The notes below the pieces were generated by a model, which had not been told where the DNA came from, ran no database searches, and was given only the letters and a program-made list of their open reading frames with translations. From Burkholderiaceae bacterium (GTDB taxonomy: Bacteria > Pseudomonadota > Gammaproteobacteria > Burkholderiales > Burkholderiaceae_C), in contig JALQVJ010000423.1 of assembly GCA_023260355.1 (NCBI GenBank), forward strand, positions 1-6,596: a DNA stretch of 6,596 nt, read 5' to 3'. Below are positions 1-6,414 of this stretch, piece by piece (positions within the stretch are counted from its first letter, which is position 1; every line of letters begins with the position of its first letter). The position numbers and the translations under genes are program-made.

Positions 1-400
1 TGTGATCTGTGCTCGTCTCTATAGAGTCCCATTCGGCGGAAAAAGTTTCATCGCCGTCGTCGGGCGACTGCACGTTCACCATTTGGGGTTTGCGGCCCTG
101 CACGATCAAATGCTTTTTTGCGGTGTTGACCGCAATGCGGTAGAGCCACGTGTAGAACTGCGCCTCGCCTCGAAATTCCGGCAATGCTCGATAGGCCTTG
201 ATGAACGTCTCCTGGGCGAGATCCTCCACAGTATGCGGGTCACGCACCCATCGAGAAATCAATCGCTGCACACGCGTTTGGTACTTGATCACCAAGGCGT
301 CAAACGCACGGGGTTCCCCAGCTAAAAAACGACTCACCAGCCATGCGTCACCCGTCTGGGGAAGCCCCTGGTTTGGCGACGGCTGGCGCGAATCTGTCAT
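1..400 (-). CDS. rpoE: RNA polymerase sigma factor RpoE (sigma-24, ECF family), 3' end cut by window edge
   Basis: Extracytoplasmic-function sigma factor that directs RNA polymerase to envelope-stress promoters; in the family it is held at the inner membrane by an RseA/MucA-type anti-sigma factor. The window shows 133 codons, starting at ATG 400-398 and running off position 1, against about 190-200 residues in the family. Region 2 is complete: residues about 60-72 read DLAQETFIKAYRA, and residues 81-95 read QFYTWLYRIAVNTAK, almost identical to Escherichia coli RpoE. The sigma-4 domain lies outside the window. The N-terminus is roughly 15 residues longer than in E. coli and rich in polar residues and proline. 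The start is supported by an ATGA overlap with the upstream membrane-protein gene and a purine-rich AAGGGAA just before it. A sigma-E-type promoter sits about 150 bp upstream. In Burkholderiales, anti-sigma and MucD/DegP-type genes usually follow; these are not visible here. Confidence 0.96.
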   Translation of the reverse strand, partial: MTDSRQPSPNQGLPQTGDAWLVSRFLAGEPRAFDALVIKYQTRVQRLISRWVRDPHTVEDLAQETFIKAYRALPEFRGEAQFYTWLYRIAVNTAKKHLIVQGRKPQMVNVQSPDDGDETFSAEWDSIETSTDH

Positions 401-882
401 TTCCCTTGACTTGCAGGCGCGGGTTGGCGCTGATTGTTGTAGTGCGCCCAAGCCGCCTGACGCATCGGGAGCCAGCGCTCAGGCGCATGCCAGGCGCGAA
501 GCCACAGCATCCGCGCTGGGAAATTGGACGACTTGATGACCAGGAGCATGTGGTTTTGGAGTGTCAGCACCAAGGAAAGTTCCACCTGAAACGGCTGGGT
601 ATTGGCGCCGCTTGATTGCCACATCCACACACCAAGCACATCTTTTGACTTGGCGGTTGACCATGACAAGTGGCCGGGTGACTCCTCGGCGCATTTGGAT
701 CTGATCCAAACCAACTGCGCCACGAGTACGACTGCGATCGATACAGACGCCACCGCTGCGTGAGCCGTTGGCCATGCAATCGAAACGCTGAAGACCGCCA
801 AAACGATGCTCACCCAGCGAATGAAGCGATAGCCCAAAACAAAACGCCCCACCGGAAATGACACCGAGGGGGCGTTGTGCAT
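397..882 (-). CDS. YgfX/CptA-like small inner-membrane protein
   Basis: A 161-residue protein of uncertain function between fabF and rpoE. Two hydrophobic segments form a hairpin near the N-terminus (about residues 22-37 and 42-60), followed by a soluble domain of roughly 85 residues. The order of parts and a C-terminal block at about 122-145 (MLWLRAWHAPERW, then an Arg) resemble the E. coli YgfX/CptA family: a short protein with two membrane spans, a tryptophan-containing beta-rich part and a terminal LWL...W..LR motif. I compared these by eye only. YgfX of E. coli has been described as a toxin-like partner of SdhE; no SdhE-like gene is visible here, so I do not infer toxicity. The ATG at 882 lies 15 bases after the fabF stop and has no clear ribosome binding site, so translation may depend on fabF. 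A terminator-like hairpin covers codons 3-14. GTG at residue 24 is an alternative start but would cut into the first membrane segment. The stop overlaps the rpoE start (ATGA). Confidence 0.8.
   Translation of the reverse strand: MHNAPSVSFPVGRFVLGYRFIRWVSIVLAVFSVSIAWPTAHAAVASVSIAVVLVAQLVWIRSKCAEESPGHLSWSTAKSKDVLGVWMWQSSGANTQPFQVELSLVLTLQNHMLLVIKSSNFPARMLWLRAWHAPERWLPMRQAAWAHYNNQRQPAPASQGK
556..583 (-). promoter_or_regulatory. Candidate sigma-E promoter for rpoE (autoregulatory)
   Basis: On the minus strand the -35 element GGAACTT occupies 583-577 and the -10 element TCCAA occupies 560-556, with exactly 16 bases between them. The known sigma-E/AlgU consensus is GGAACTT, 15-17 bases, TCnAA, so both boxes fit fully. 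Transcription would start near 549-550, leaving a leader of about 150 bases before the rpoE ATG at 400. The element lies inside the coding sequence of the YgfX-like protein and points at rpoE. Autoregulation of rpoE by its own product is well established in related bacteria; its use here is inferred. Confidence 0.65.
836..876 (-). terminator. Rho-independent terminator-like hairpin after fabF
   Basis: On the minus strand AACGCCCC (876-869) pairs perfectly with GGGGCGTT (850-843), an 8-bp GC-rich stem. The 18-base loop can form three further pairs inside. The stem runs into a T-rich tract reading TTTTGTTTT (844-836). It starts 20 bases after the fabF stop, where an operon terminator is expected. 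It also lies inside the first codons of the YgfX-like ORF, so it may be a full terminator, or an attenuator that a translating ribosome could melt. Confidence 0.7.
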
Positions 883-896
883 CAGCGGTCAGATTC

Positions 897-2144
897 TCAA
901 ACGAAACGCTTGAACACCAAACTGCCATTGGTGCCGCCAAAGCCAAAGTTATTTTTGACGGCGACATTGATTTTGACATCACGTGCGGTGTTGGCGCAGT
1001 AGTCCAAATCGCACTCTGGGTCTTGGTTGTCCAAGTTGATGGTCGGGGGAACCTTCTGGTGGTACACCGATAGCGCGGTGAAGACACTTTCGACACCGCC
1101 GGCACCGCCCAGCAAGTGGCCAGTCATCGACTTGGTTGAGCTGACCAAGGTTTTGAGCGCATGGTCTCCCAATGCCGCTTTGATCGCCTGAGTTTCGTTG
1201 ACGTCGCCCAATGGCGTTGAAGTACCGTGGGCATTGACATAGTCCACTTGGTCAACGTTGGTGCCCGCATTGCGCAGTGCGTTCAGCATCGCACGCCGTG
1301 GGCCGTCCATGTTGGGCGCCGTCATATGACCAGCATCAGCGCTCATGCCGTAACCCGCGATTTCAGCATAGATGCGTGCACCCCGGCGCTGAGCACTCTC
1401 AAGGCTCTCCACCACCATGACACCGGCACCTTCACCCAAAACGAAACCATCGCGATCTTTGTCCCAAGGACGTGACGCAGCGGTGGGATCATCGTTGCGG
1501 GTGGACAAGGCGCGCATGGCCGCAAATCCACCCACACCTAGGGGTGAGACGGTGGCTTCTGAGCCGCCGGCAATGACGATGTCGGCATCACCGTATTCAA
1601 TCATCCGCGAGGCTTCACCAATGCTGTGTAAGCCTGTCGTGCAAGCAGTGACCACTGCCAAATTGGGACCCTTGAAACCGTGGCGCATCGATACATGACC
1701 TGAGATCATGTTGATGATGGACGCGGGAACAAAGAACGGCGATATCCGACGTGCACCACGAGCCGTGAGCTCAGCGTGCATGTTTTCAATCAACGGCAGG
1801 CCACCAATACCCGAGCCGATAACGCAGCCAATCCGCGTCGCCAACTCATCATCTAATTCGTCACCCTGCGGCAAGCCTGCGTCCGCAATCGCTTGCGTTG
1901 CGGCGGCAATCCCGAGGTGAATGAACCGATCCATGGTTCGTGCTTCTTTGGGATTGATGTAGGCATCAATGTCAAAGTTCTTCACCTCGCCAGCAATTTG
2001 GCAGGCGAAAGTGGAAGCATCGAAGTGGGTGATGGGGCCAATGCCAGAACGCCCAGCCAAGAGGCTGTCCCAAGCGTCCTGTACCGTATTACCGACTGGA
2101 CTGACACAGCCCAGGCCGGTGATGACAACTCTGCGTCGACTCAT
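897..2144 (-). CDS. fabF: 3-oxoacyl-[acyl-carrier-protein] synthase II (beta-ketoacyl-ACP synthase II)
   Basis: Elongating condensing enzyme of cytosolic type II fatty acid synthesis: it joins malonyl-ACP to a growing acyl-ACP, releasing carbon dioxide and lengthening the chain by two carbons. The 415-residue product has the usual KAS II length (413 in E. coli). The thiolase fold starts at residue 5 with VVITGLGCVSPVG. The catalytic cysteine is Cys168 in TACTTG; the two active-site histidines are His306 (NAHGTSTPLGD) and His343 (KSMTGH), with Lys338 beside the latter. The gating phenylalanine is Phe402 in GFGGTN. All key residues are present. The ATG at 2144 lies only 7 bases after the acpP stop, a tighter link than the longer acpP-fabF gap known from E. 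coli. A possible AAGG binding site lies within the last acpP codons. A terminator-like hairpin follows the stop. Confidence 0.98.
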   Translation of the reverse strand: MSRRRVVITGLGCVSPVGNTVQDAWDSLLAGRSGIGPITHFDASTFACQIAGEVKNFDIDAYINPKEARTMDRFIHLGIAAATQAIADAGLPQGDELDDELATRIGCVIGSGIGGLPLIENMHAELTARGARRISPFFVPASIINMISGHVSMRHGFKGPNLAVVTACTTGLHSIGEASRMIEYGDADIVIAGGSEATVSPLGVGGFAAMRALSTRNDDPTAASRPWDKDRDGFVLGEGAGVMVVESLESAQRRGARIYAEIAGYGMSADAGHMTAPNMDGPRRAMLNALRNAGTNVDQVDYVNAHGTSTPLGDVNETQAIKAALGDHALKTLVSSTKSMTGHLLGGAGGVESVFTALSVYHQKVPPTINLDNQDPECDLDYCANTARDVKINVAVKNNFGFGGTNGSLVFKRFV

Positions 2145-2151
2145 CCGTTAT

Positions 2152-2391
2152 TTACGCCTTGTGGTGAGCTGTCGCGTAGTCGATGGCTTGCTGCACATTG
2201 GTGATTTTTTCAGCGTCTTCGTCGGGAATTTCGATGCTGAATTCGTCTTCCAAAGCCATCACCAATTCAACCGTGTCCAGCGAATCAGCGCCCAGATCGG
2301 CCACGAAAGCTTTGTCATTGGTGACTTGGCTCTCTTCGACGCCCAGTTGCTCGGCGATGATTTTTTTCACACGTGTTTCGATATCACTCAT
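2152..2391 (-). CDS. acpP: Acyl carrier protein
   Basis: Small acidic carrier that holds growing acyl chains on a 4'-phosphopantetheine arm and presents them to FabD, FabH, FabG, FabF and PlsX. The 79-residue product (78 in E. coli) begins [18 protein letters not shown] and contains the DSL modification motif in [11 protein letters not shown]. The pantetheine-bearing serine is Ser37 counting the initiator Met, Ser36 in the usual numbering. Helix II ([13 protein letters not shown]) carries the acidic recognition residues. There are two adjacent ATG codons, at 2394 and 2391. I chose 2391 because the GAGG of the upstream GAGGGAA then sits about 6 bases from the start and the N-terminus matches the family; starting at 2394 adds one Met. 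It sits between fabG and fabF, as in most proteobacteria, and a separate promoter in the preceding gap could raise its expression, since ACP is needed in large amounts. Confidence 0.98.
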   Translation of the reverse strand: MSDIETRVKKIIAEQLGVEESQVTNDKAFVADLGADSLDTVELVMALEDEFSIEIPDEDAEKITNVQQAIDYATAHHKA

Positions 2392-2428
2392 CATTTCCCT
2401 CTAAGGGTTGTTTAACAATCGGATGACC

Positions 2429-2434
2429 ATTTTA
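2429..2434 (-). promoter_or_regulatory. Weak candidate -10 box for an acpP promoter
   Basis: The 117-bp gap between fabG and acpP (2392-2508) is the longest noncoding stretch in the window. On the minus strand it contains TAAAAT at 2434-2429, five of six bases matching the sigma-70 -10 box, which would give a leader of about 30 bases before acpP. No good -35 box lies 16-18 bases upstream and there is no extended -10 TG. An 11-base inverted repeat (TTGTT-A-AACAA, 2418-2408) lies just downstream and could be an operator or chance. An acpP-specific promoter is known in E. coli; here it is only a possibility. Confidence 0.3.
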
Positions 2435-2502
2435 CCGGTCTTAGTAGGCTTCCCTGTTACGGGACTGTAGGCACAAATCAGTAATTACCCTGAAGTTGCG
2501 CC

Positions 2503-2524
2503 AAAAAATCATGCCATGTGCATG
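2503..2524 (-). terminator. Weak hairpin plus T-tract at the fabG stop (possible attenuator)
   Basis: On the minus strand CATGC (2524-2520) pairs with GCATG (2514-2510) around a five-base loop, then one A, then six T (2508-2503). The stem is only 5 bp, so at best it is a pause or partial terminator at the end of fabG, ahead of the acpP gap. The arms fall in the last fabG codons (HMHMA and stop), so coding constraint alone could explain them. Confidence 0.2.
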
Positions 2525-3258
2525 CCACCATTCACGTGAATCTCTTGCCCCGTGATGTACGCGGCATGAGGCCCCGCCAAATATGCGACCGCGTGGGCAA
2601 TGTCGCTGGGTTTGCCCAAATGTCCCAACGGGATTTGCGACAACAACGCTTGCTGCTGCGCCTCTGGCAACTGTGCGGTCATGTCGGTTTCAATGAACCC
2701 TGGTGCCACACAATTCACCGTGATGTTTCGGCTGCCCAACTCACGCGCCAATGCCCGCGTCATGCCGGCCACACCCGCTTTGGCTGCAGCGTAATTCGCT
2801 TGTCCAGGGTTACCGGATGCCCCCACCACGGAGGTGATATTGATGATGCGCCCATAGCGCTGCTTCATCATCGGTTTGATCGCGACGCGGCTGACACGGA
2901 ACACTGCACGCAAGTTGGTGTCTGTGACGGCATCCCAGTCTTCGTCTTTCATACGCATCGCCAATGTGTCGCGCGTGATGCCAGCGTTGTTGACCAACAC
3001 GTGCAAACCACCCATCTCTTTGACCATGCTGTCGATCAGTTGCTCAACAGCAGACAGATCATTGACGTTCACGCACGCGCCTCGGCAATCGGGGTAAGAC
3101 GCCAGGGCCTTGGAAATGTCTTGGGCACCGGCTTCCGTCGTCGCAGTGCCAACGACCCGCATGCCCGCTTGGGCCAAGGTTTGCGCAATCGAGGCGCCTA
3201 TGCCTCTGGATGCCCCGGTGACGAGCGCCACGGGTTGGTTAACTGGATGTTCGCTCAT
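2509..3258 (-). CDS. fabG: 3-oxoacyl-[acyl-carrier-protein] reductase
   Basis: NADPH-dependent reductase of the short-chain dehydrogenase family; it converts beta-ketoacyl-ACP to (R)-beta-hydroxyacyl-ACP, the first reduction of each elongation cycle. The 249-residue product carries the cofactor-binding motif TGASRGIG at 14-21, NNAG at 90-93, and a complete catalytic set: Asn115, Ser143 (INITSVVG), Tyr156 and Lys160 (YAAAK). The substrate-loop region VAPGFIETDMT (184-194) and the C-terminal ITGQEIHVNGGM match FabG rather than general dehydrogenases. It has about five more residues at the N-terminus than the E. coli enzyme. The ATG at 3258 overlaps the fabD stop by four bases (ATGA) and has no clear binding site of its own, so translation is probably coupled to fabD. 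Its place between fabD and acpP supports the assignment. Confidence 0.98.
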   Translation of the reverse strand: MSEHPVNQPVALVTGASRGIGASIAQTLAQAGMRVVGTATTEAGAQDISKALASYPDCRGACVNVNDLSAVEQLIDSMVKEMGGLHVLVNNAGITRDTLAMRMKDEDWDAVTDTNLRAVFRVSRVAIKPMMKQRYGRIINITSVVGASGNPGQANYAAAKAGVAGMTRALARELGSRNITVNCVAPGFIETDMTAQLPEAQQQALLSQIPLGHLGKPSDIAHAVAYLAGPHAAYITGQEIHVNGGMHMA

Positions 3259-4205
3259 GACAACAATGTTTTGACTTCGTTCAACGAGGACGGATCATAC
3301 AGAGCCGCGCTCGCCATATCGGGCAGGATGCGCTTGGACATGCCTGCCAGTACTTTGCCTGGGCCGCATTCGATCACAGAGCCCACCCCCTGTGCTTGGA
3401 TGGCGACCATGCATTCCACCCAACGGACTGGGCCGTAGGCTTGGCGAACCAGGGCTTCTTTGATTTGGGCGACATCGTTTTGGATCGTGACATCGATGTT
3501 ATTCACCACAGGGATCTGAGGCGCCTGCATCTCAACCGATGCCAAACGCTCAGCCAAGCGCTCGGCTGCAGGCTTCATCAAGCTGGAGTGGAACGGCGCC
3601 GAAACCGGCAGGGGCAGTGCGCGCTTGGCGCCTGCCGCCTTGAGCTCAACCATTGCCTTTTCGACCGCGGCCTTGGAGCCTGCAATCACCGTCTGCATGG
3701 GATCGTTGAAGTTCACGGCTTGCACCACCTCGGGTGAAGCGTCGCCAAAGCTCGCTTGGACTGTCGCACACACCTCGACGACTTGCGGGGCTGGCATCCC
3801 CAGAATAGCCGCCATGGCACCTTGCCCGACAGGAACAGCCTCTTGCATCGCTTGCGCCCTGAACCTGACCAAAGGCGCCGCTTGAGCAAGAGTCAAAGCA
3901 CCCGCAGCGACCAGCGCAGAGTACTCGCCAAGGCTGTGGCCAGCGACCACTTTGGGGGCCGCGCCACCCTCGTGTCGCCACGCCCGGTACGCTGCCACAC
4001 CGGCCAACAGCATCACGGGCTGGGTGTTCGTCGTCAGCGCTAAATCTTCTTTGGGGCCCTCAGCGATCAATCGCCCGATGTCTTCGCTCAATGCGTCTGA
4101 GACCTCTTGAATGGCCTCCTTCACAGCGGGGTGATCACCCCAAGCGTCCAACATGCCAACAGCTTGGGAGCCTTGGCCTGGAAAAACAAAAGCAAATTCA
4201 CTCAT
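3255..4205 (-). CDS. fabD: Malonyl-CoA:ACP transacylase
   Basis: Transfers malonate from malonyl-CoA to the pantetheine arm of ACP, supplying the extender for FabH and FabF. The 316-residue product is close to the 309 of E. coli. The N-terminal FVFPGQGSQ places the oxyanion-hole glutamine at Gln11. The nucleophile is Ser91 in GHSLGEYSAL, the malonate-carboxylate-binding arginine is Arg116 (VRFRAQAM), and the catalytic base is His206 in SAPFHSSLM. The C-terminal region contains the usual ECGPGKVLAGM block (279-289). All expected residues are present and the length is normal. The ATG at 4205 follows the fabH stop after 21 bases, with an AAGGG stretch in that gap as a plausible ribosome binding site. 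The stop overlaps the fabG start. Confidence 0.98.
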   Translation of the reverse strand: MSEFAFVFPGQGSQAVGMLDAWGDHPAVKEAIQEVSDALSEDIGRLIAEGPKEDLALTTNTQPVMLLAGVAAYRAWRHEGGAAPKVVAGHSLGEYSALVAAGALTLAQAAPLVRFRAQAMQEAVPVGQGAMAAILGMPAPQVVEVCATVQASFGDASPEVVQAVNFNDPMQTVIAGSKAAVEKAMVELKAAGAKRALPLPVSAPFHSSLMKPAAERLAERLASVEMQAPQIPVVNNIDVTIQNDVAQIKEALVRQAYGPVRWVECMVAIQAQGVGSVIECGPGKVLAGMSKRILPDMASAALYDPSSLNEVKTLLS

Positions 4206-4226
4206 CTTCGTCTCTGCCCTTCACGC

Positions 4227-5249
4227 TCACATTCGCAACAAAACCGCACCCCAAGTGAAGCCCCCGCCAACGCCTTCGAGCAAGACAATCTGGCCCTCTT
4301 GGATTTGGCCGTTGTGCACCGCGTGATCCAAAGCCAAGGGAATCGATGCGGCCGATGTGTTGCCATGCTCGTGCACGGTCACGACGACACGGTCGGGGCC
4401 AAGCTTGAGCTTCTTTGCGGTGCTTTGCATGATCCGGATATTGGCCTGGTGGGGCACCAACCAATCGAGTTCTTCCAGACTCACGCCAGACTTTTCAAGC
4501 ACCGCGCGCGCCGCGCTGTCCAGCAAGCCCACGGCCAACTTGAACACGGCAGGGCCGTCCATTTTTAGGGTTGGGTCCCCCATGACTTGTCCACCGACAA
4601 CGGTACCCGGGGTGCACAGGATTTCGCGGTGCTTGCCATCGGCATGGATATCGGTTGCGAGAATGCCACTGCCATGGCCTTCGTGTCGCGTGGCTTCAAG
4701 CACCACGGCGCCCGCACCATCACCAAACAAAACGCAGGTGGTGCGATCGTTGAAGTCCAAGATGCGAGAAAACACCTCGGCACCAACCACCAACGCACAA
4801 TGCGCTGACCCAGCGCGCACCATCGCATCAGCGACGGTGAGGGCGTAGATAAAACCACTGCACACAGCTTGCACATCAAAGGCCGGACAACCTGCCGCGC
4901 CATGCTCAGCACCCTCAGCCAGCGCAGCTTGCGTGAGCTTGTGCTGAAGAATCGTCGCTGTTGAAGGGAACACCATGTCAGGTGTAGATGTTGCGACAAT
5001 GATCAGGTCAACATCGGACACCGCGCGACCCGCAGACTTGAGGGCCCGAATACAAGCCTCAAACGCCAAATCGCTGCTGCTGACCTCTGGCGATGCAAAG
5101 TGTCGCGCCGAGATGCCTGTGCGCTCGACGATCCACTCGTCGCTGGTCTCAATCCCTTTGGCGGCCAATTGGTCGACCAAGTCTTGGTTGGTCAGGCGAT
5201 TGGGTGGCAGGTAGCTACCGGTACCGGTGATACGAGAATAAATGTTCAT
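4227..5249 (-). CDS. fabH: 3-oxoacyl-[acyl-carrier-protein] synthase III (beta-ketoacyl-ACP synthase III)
   Basis: Starts fatty acid chains by condensing acetyl-CoA with malonyl-ACP. From ATG 5249 the product is 340 residues (317 in E. coli). It begins [16 protein letters not shown], matching the family N-terminus, and has [10 protein letters not shown] at 37-46. The catalytic triad is Cys130 (DVQAVCSGF), His267 (PHQANIRIM) and Asn297 (HGNTSAAS); the C-terminal [10 protein letters not shown] is also typical. A GTG at 5270 in the same frame adds seven residues and overlaps the plsX stop as GTGA. I prefer ATG 5249 for its fit to the family, though neither start has a convincing binding site. 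Extra length comes partly from an Ala/Glu-rich stretch at about 106-120 just before the CPAFD block; E. coli FabH has a shorter loop there. It lies between plsX and fabD as in most proteobacteria. Confidence 0.97.
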   Translation of the reverse strand: MNIYSRITGTGSYLPPNRLTNQDLVDQLAAKGIETSDEWIVERTGISARHFASPEVSSSDLAFEACIRALKSAGRAVSDVDLIIVATSTPDMVFPSTATILQHKLTQAALAEGAEHGAAGCPAFDVQAVCSGFIYALTVADAMVRAGSAHCALVVGAEVFSRILDFNDRTTCVLFGDGAGAVVLEATRHEGHGSGILATDIHADGKHREILCTPGTVVGGQVMGDPTLKMDGPAVFKLAVGLLDSAARAVLEKSGVSLEELDWLVPHQANIRIMQSTAKKLKLGPDRVVVTVHEHGNTSAASIPLALDHAVHNGQIQEGQIVLLEGVGGGFTWGAVLLRM

Positions 5250-5266
5250 GCGCGCTGTCGATCGAT

Positions 5267-6355
5267 TCACGCCGATTCGCTCGTGGACGAGGAAGCAGCG
5301 TCAAGGACTTGCAGGGCATGAGCAGCTCTGGACTGAACACGCTCAAGCAAGCGGTGCTGTGCAGCATCATAAGCCTTGGCCAACGCATAGCCGAATGCGA
5401 CTTCGTCAGCCGAGCCATGGCTCTTGAACACCAAGCCACGCAAGCCCAGCAGTGCCGCACCGTTGTATCGCTTGTGGTCCACTCGTTCCTTGAATCGAGC
5501 CAACACGGGCAAGCTCACTATGGCGACCAAACGGGTCAACCAGTTCCGGGAAAACTCTTGCTTGAGCAATGTGGAGACCAAGTGGGCCAGCCCTTCGCTG
5601 GCTTTCAGCGTCACGTTTCCGACGAAACCATCGCACACCACGATATCTGTTGTGCCTTTGAAAATGTCATTGCCTTCGACGTTGCCGTGAAAGCGGATAT
5701 GGCCGTCAGCTCCTGCTTGTCTGAGCAGTTCGCCTGCGCGTTTGATGTTCTCACCGCCCTTGATGGCTTCTTCCCCGATGTTCAGCAATCCAACGGTCGG
5801 ATCGGTAACGCCAGACGTGGCTTGCACCAACGCGGAGCCCATCACGGCGAACTGCAGCAAGTGCTCGGGCGTGCAGTCCACATTGGCACCCAAATCCAAC
5901 ATCGTCGTGCCACCACCTGAAATGTTCGGCATTTGAGAGGCGATGGCTGGCCGGTCGATGCCTTCGATGGTTTTCAAGACGAACCGCGCGATCGCCATCA
6001 GCGCGCCAGTGTTGCCAGAGGACACCGCCACATGGGCCCGGCCATCGCGGACCTGCTCGATCGCGACGCGCATCGATGACCCCTTCTTGCGACGCAGAGC
6101 CACTTCAATGGAATCGTCCATGGTGACGACTTCTGGGGCATCCACACACGAAACGCGCGCATGCTCCACGAGGCGGGGATGTTGCGCCCAGACGTGCGTT
6201 TGCCCGACCAAAATCAGCCGTGCGTTGGGGTGAGAATTTAAAAATGCCAGGCAAGCGGGCAGGGTGGCTGTCGCACCCGCATCGCCACCCATGCAATCCA
6301 CGGCAATCGTGACCTCGCTGAGCGGAGGGAATGCCGATTTCAATGCTTGTGTCAT
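5267..6355 (-). CDS. plsX: Phosphate acyltransferase PlsX (acyl-ACP:phosphate acyltransferase)
   Basis: Peripheral membrane enzyme that converts acyl-ACP and inorganic phosphate to acyl-phosphate, the acyl donor for PlsY in phosphatidic acid synthesis; it links the Fab cycle to membrane lipid assembly. The 362-residue product is slightly long for the family (about 330-355). Conserved blocks occur in order: VDCMGGD (19-25), SSGNTGALM (112-120), DLGAN (154-158), LNIGEE (191-196), GNVEGNDIF (224-232), DGFVGNV (242-248) and YNGAALLG (297-304). The first 14 residues before the core strand and a Ser-rich tail ([11 protein letters not shown]) explain the extra length. ATG 6355 is the only good start upstream of the core, but it has no clear ribosome binding site. 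It lies only 11 bases beyond a hairpin with T-tract, so transcription must read through from rpmF or start inside rpmF. The stop overlaps the alternative GTG start of fabH. Confidence 0.98.
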   Translation of the reverse strand: MTQALKSAFPPLSEVTIAVDCMGGDAGATATLPACLAFLNSHPNARLILVGQTHVWAQHPRLVEHARVSCVDAPEVVTMDDSIEVALRRKKGSSMRVAIEQVRDGRAHVAVSSGNTGALMAIARFVLKTIEGIDRPAIASQMPNISGGGTTMLDLGANVDCTPEHLLQFAVMGSALVQATSGVTDPTVGLLNIGEEAIKGGENIKRAGELLRQAGADGHIRFHGNVEGNDIFKGTTDIVVCDGFVGNVTLKASEGLAHLVSTLLKQEFSRNWLTRLVAIVSLPVLARFKERVDHKRYNGAALLGLRGLVFKSHGSADEVAFGYALAKAYDAAQHRLLERVQSRAAHALQVLDAASSSTSESA

Positions 6356-6366
6356 GCCATCAGACG

Positions 6367-6398
6367 AAACAAAGGCCCGCCACTGTAAGCGCGGGCCT
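6367..6398 (-). terminator. Terminator-like hairpin between rpmF and plsX
   Basis: On the minus strand AGGCCCGC (6398-6391) pairs perfectly with GCGGGCCT (6380-6373), an 8-bp GC-rich stem with a 10-base loop, followed by TTTGTTT (6373-6367). It lies 16 bases after the rpmF stop and 11 bases before the plsX start. It could terminate part of the rpmF transcripts, protect the rpmF mRNA end, or attenuate entry into plsX. The T-tract is broken by a G, so strength is uncertain. Confidence 0.6.
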
Positions 6399-6414
6399 CA
6401 GGCGTCAGCACGAA

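Noticed and set aside
1..325. Plus-strand open frame at the left edge
   Set aside because: Antisense to the highly conserved sigma region 2 coding sequence of rpoE; no similarity to a known protein.
479..1105. Minus-strand open frame of 208 codons spanning the fabF end and the YgfX-like gene
   Set aside because: It is out of frame with fabF across conserved FabF sequence, and its remainder conflicts with the 397-882 frame, which has membrane segments and couples exactly to rpoE.
1950..1990. Second sigma-E-like match (AGAACTT, about 17 bases, TCAAT) inside fabF on the minus strand
   Set aside because: Both boxes are imperfect and are explained by conserved FabF codons (KNFDIDAYIN); much weaker than the match at 556-583.
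2518..3438. Long plus-strand open frame of 306 codons
   Set aside because: It lies antisense to fabG and the end of fabD, has no recognisable domain, and its composition (many His, Arg, Cys) is typical of the shadow of a GC-rich coding strand.
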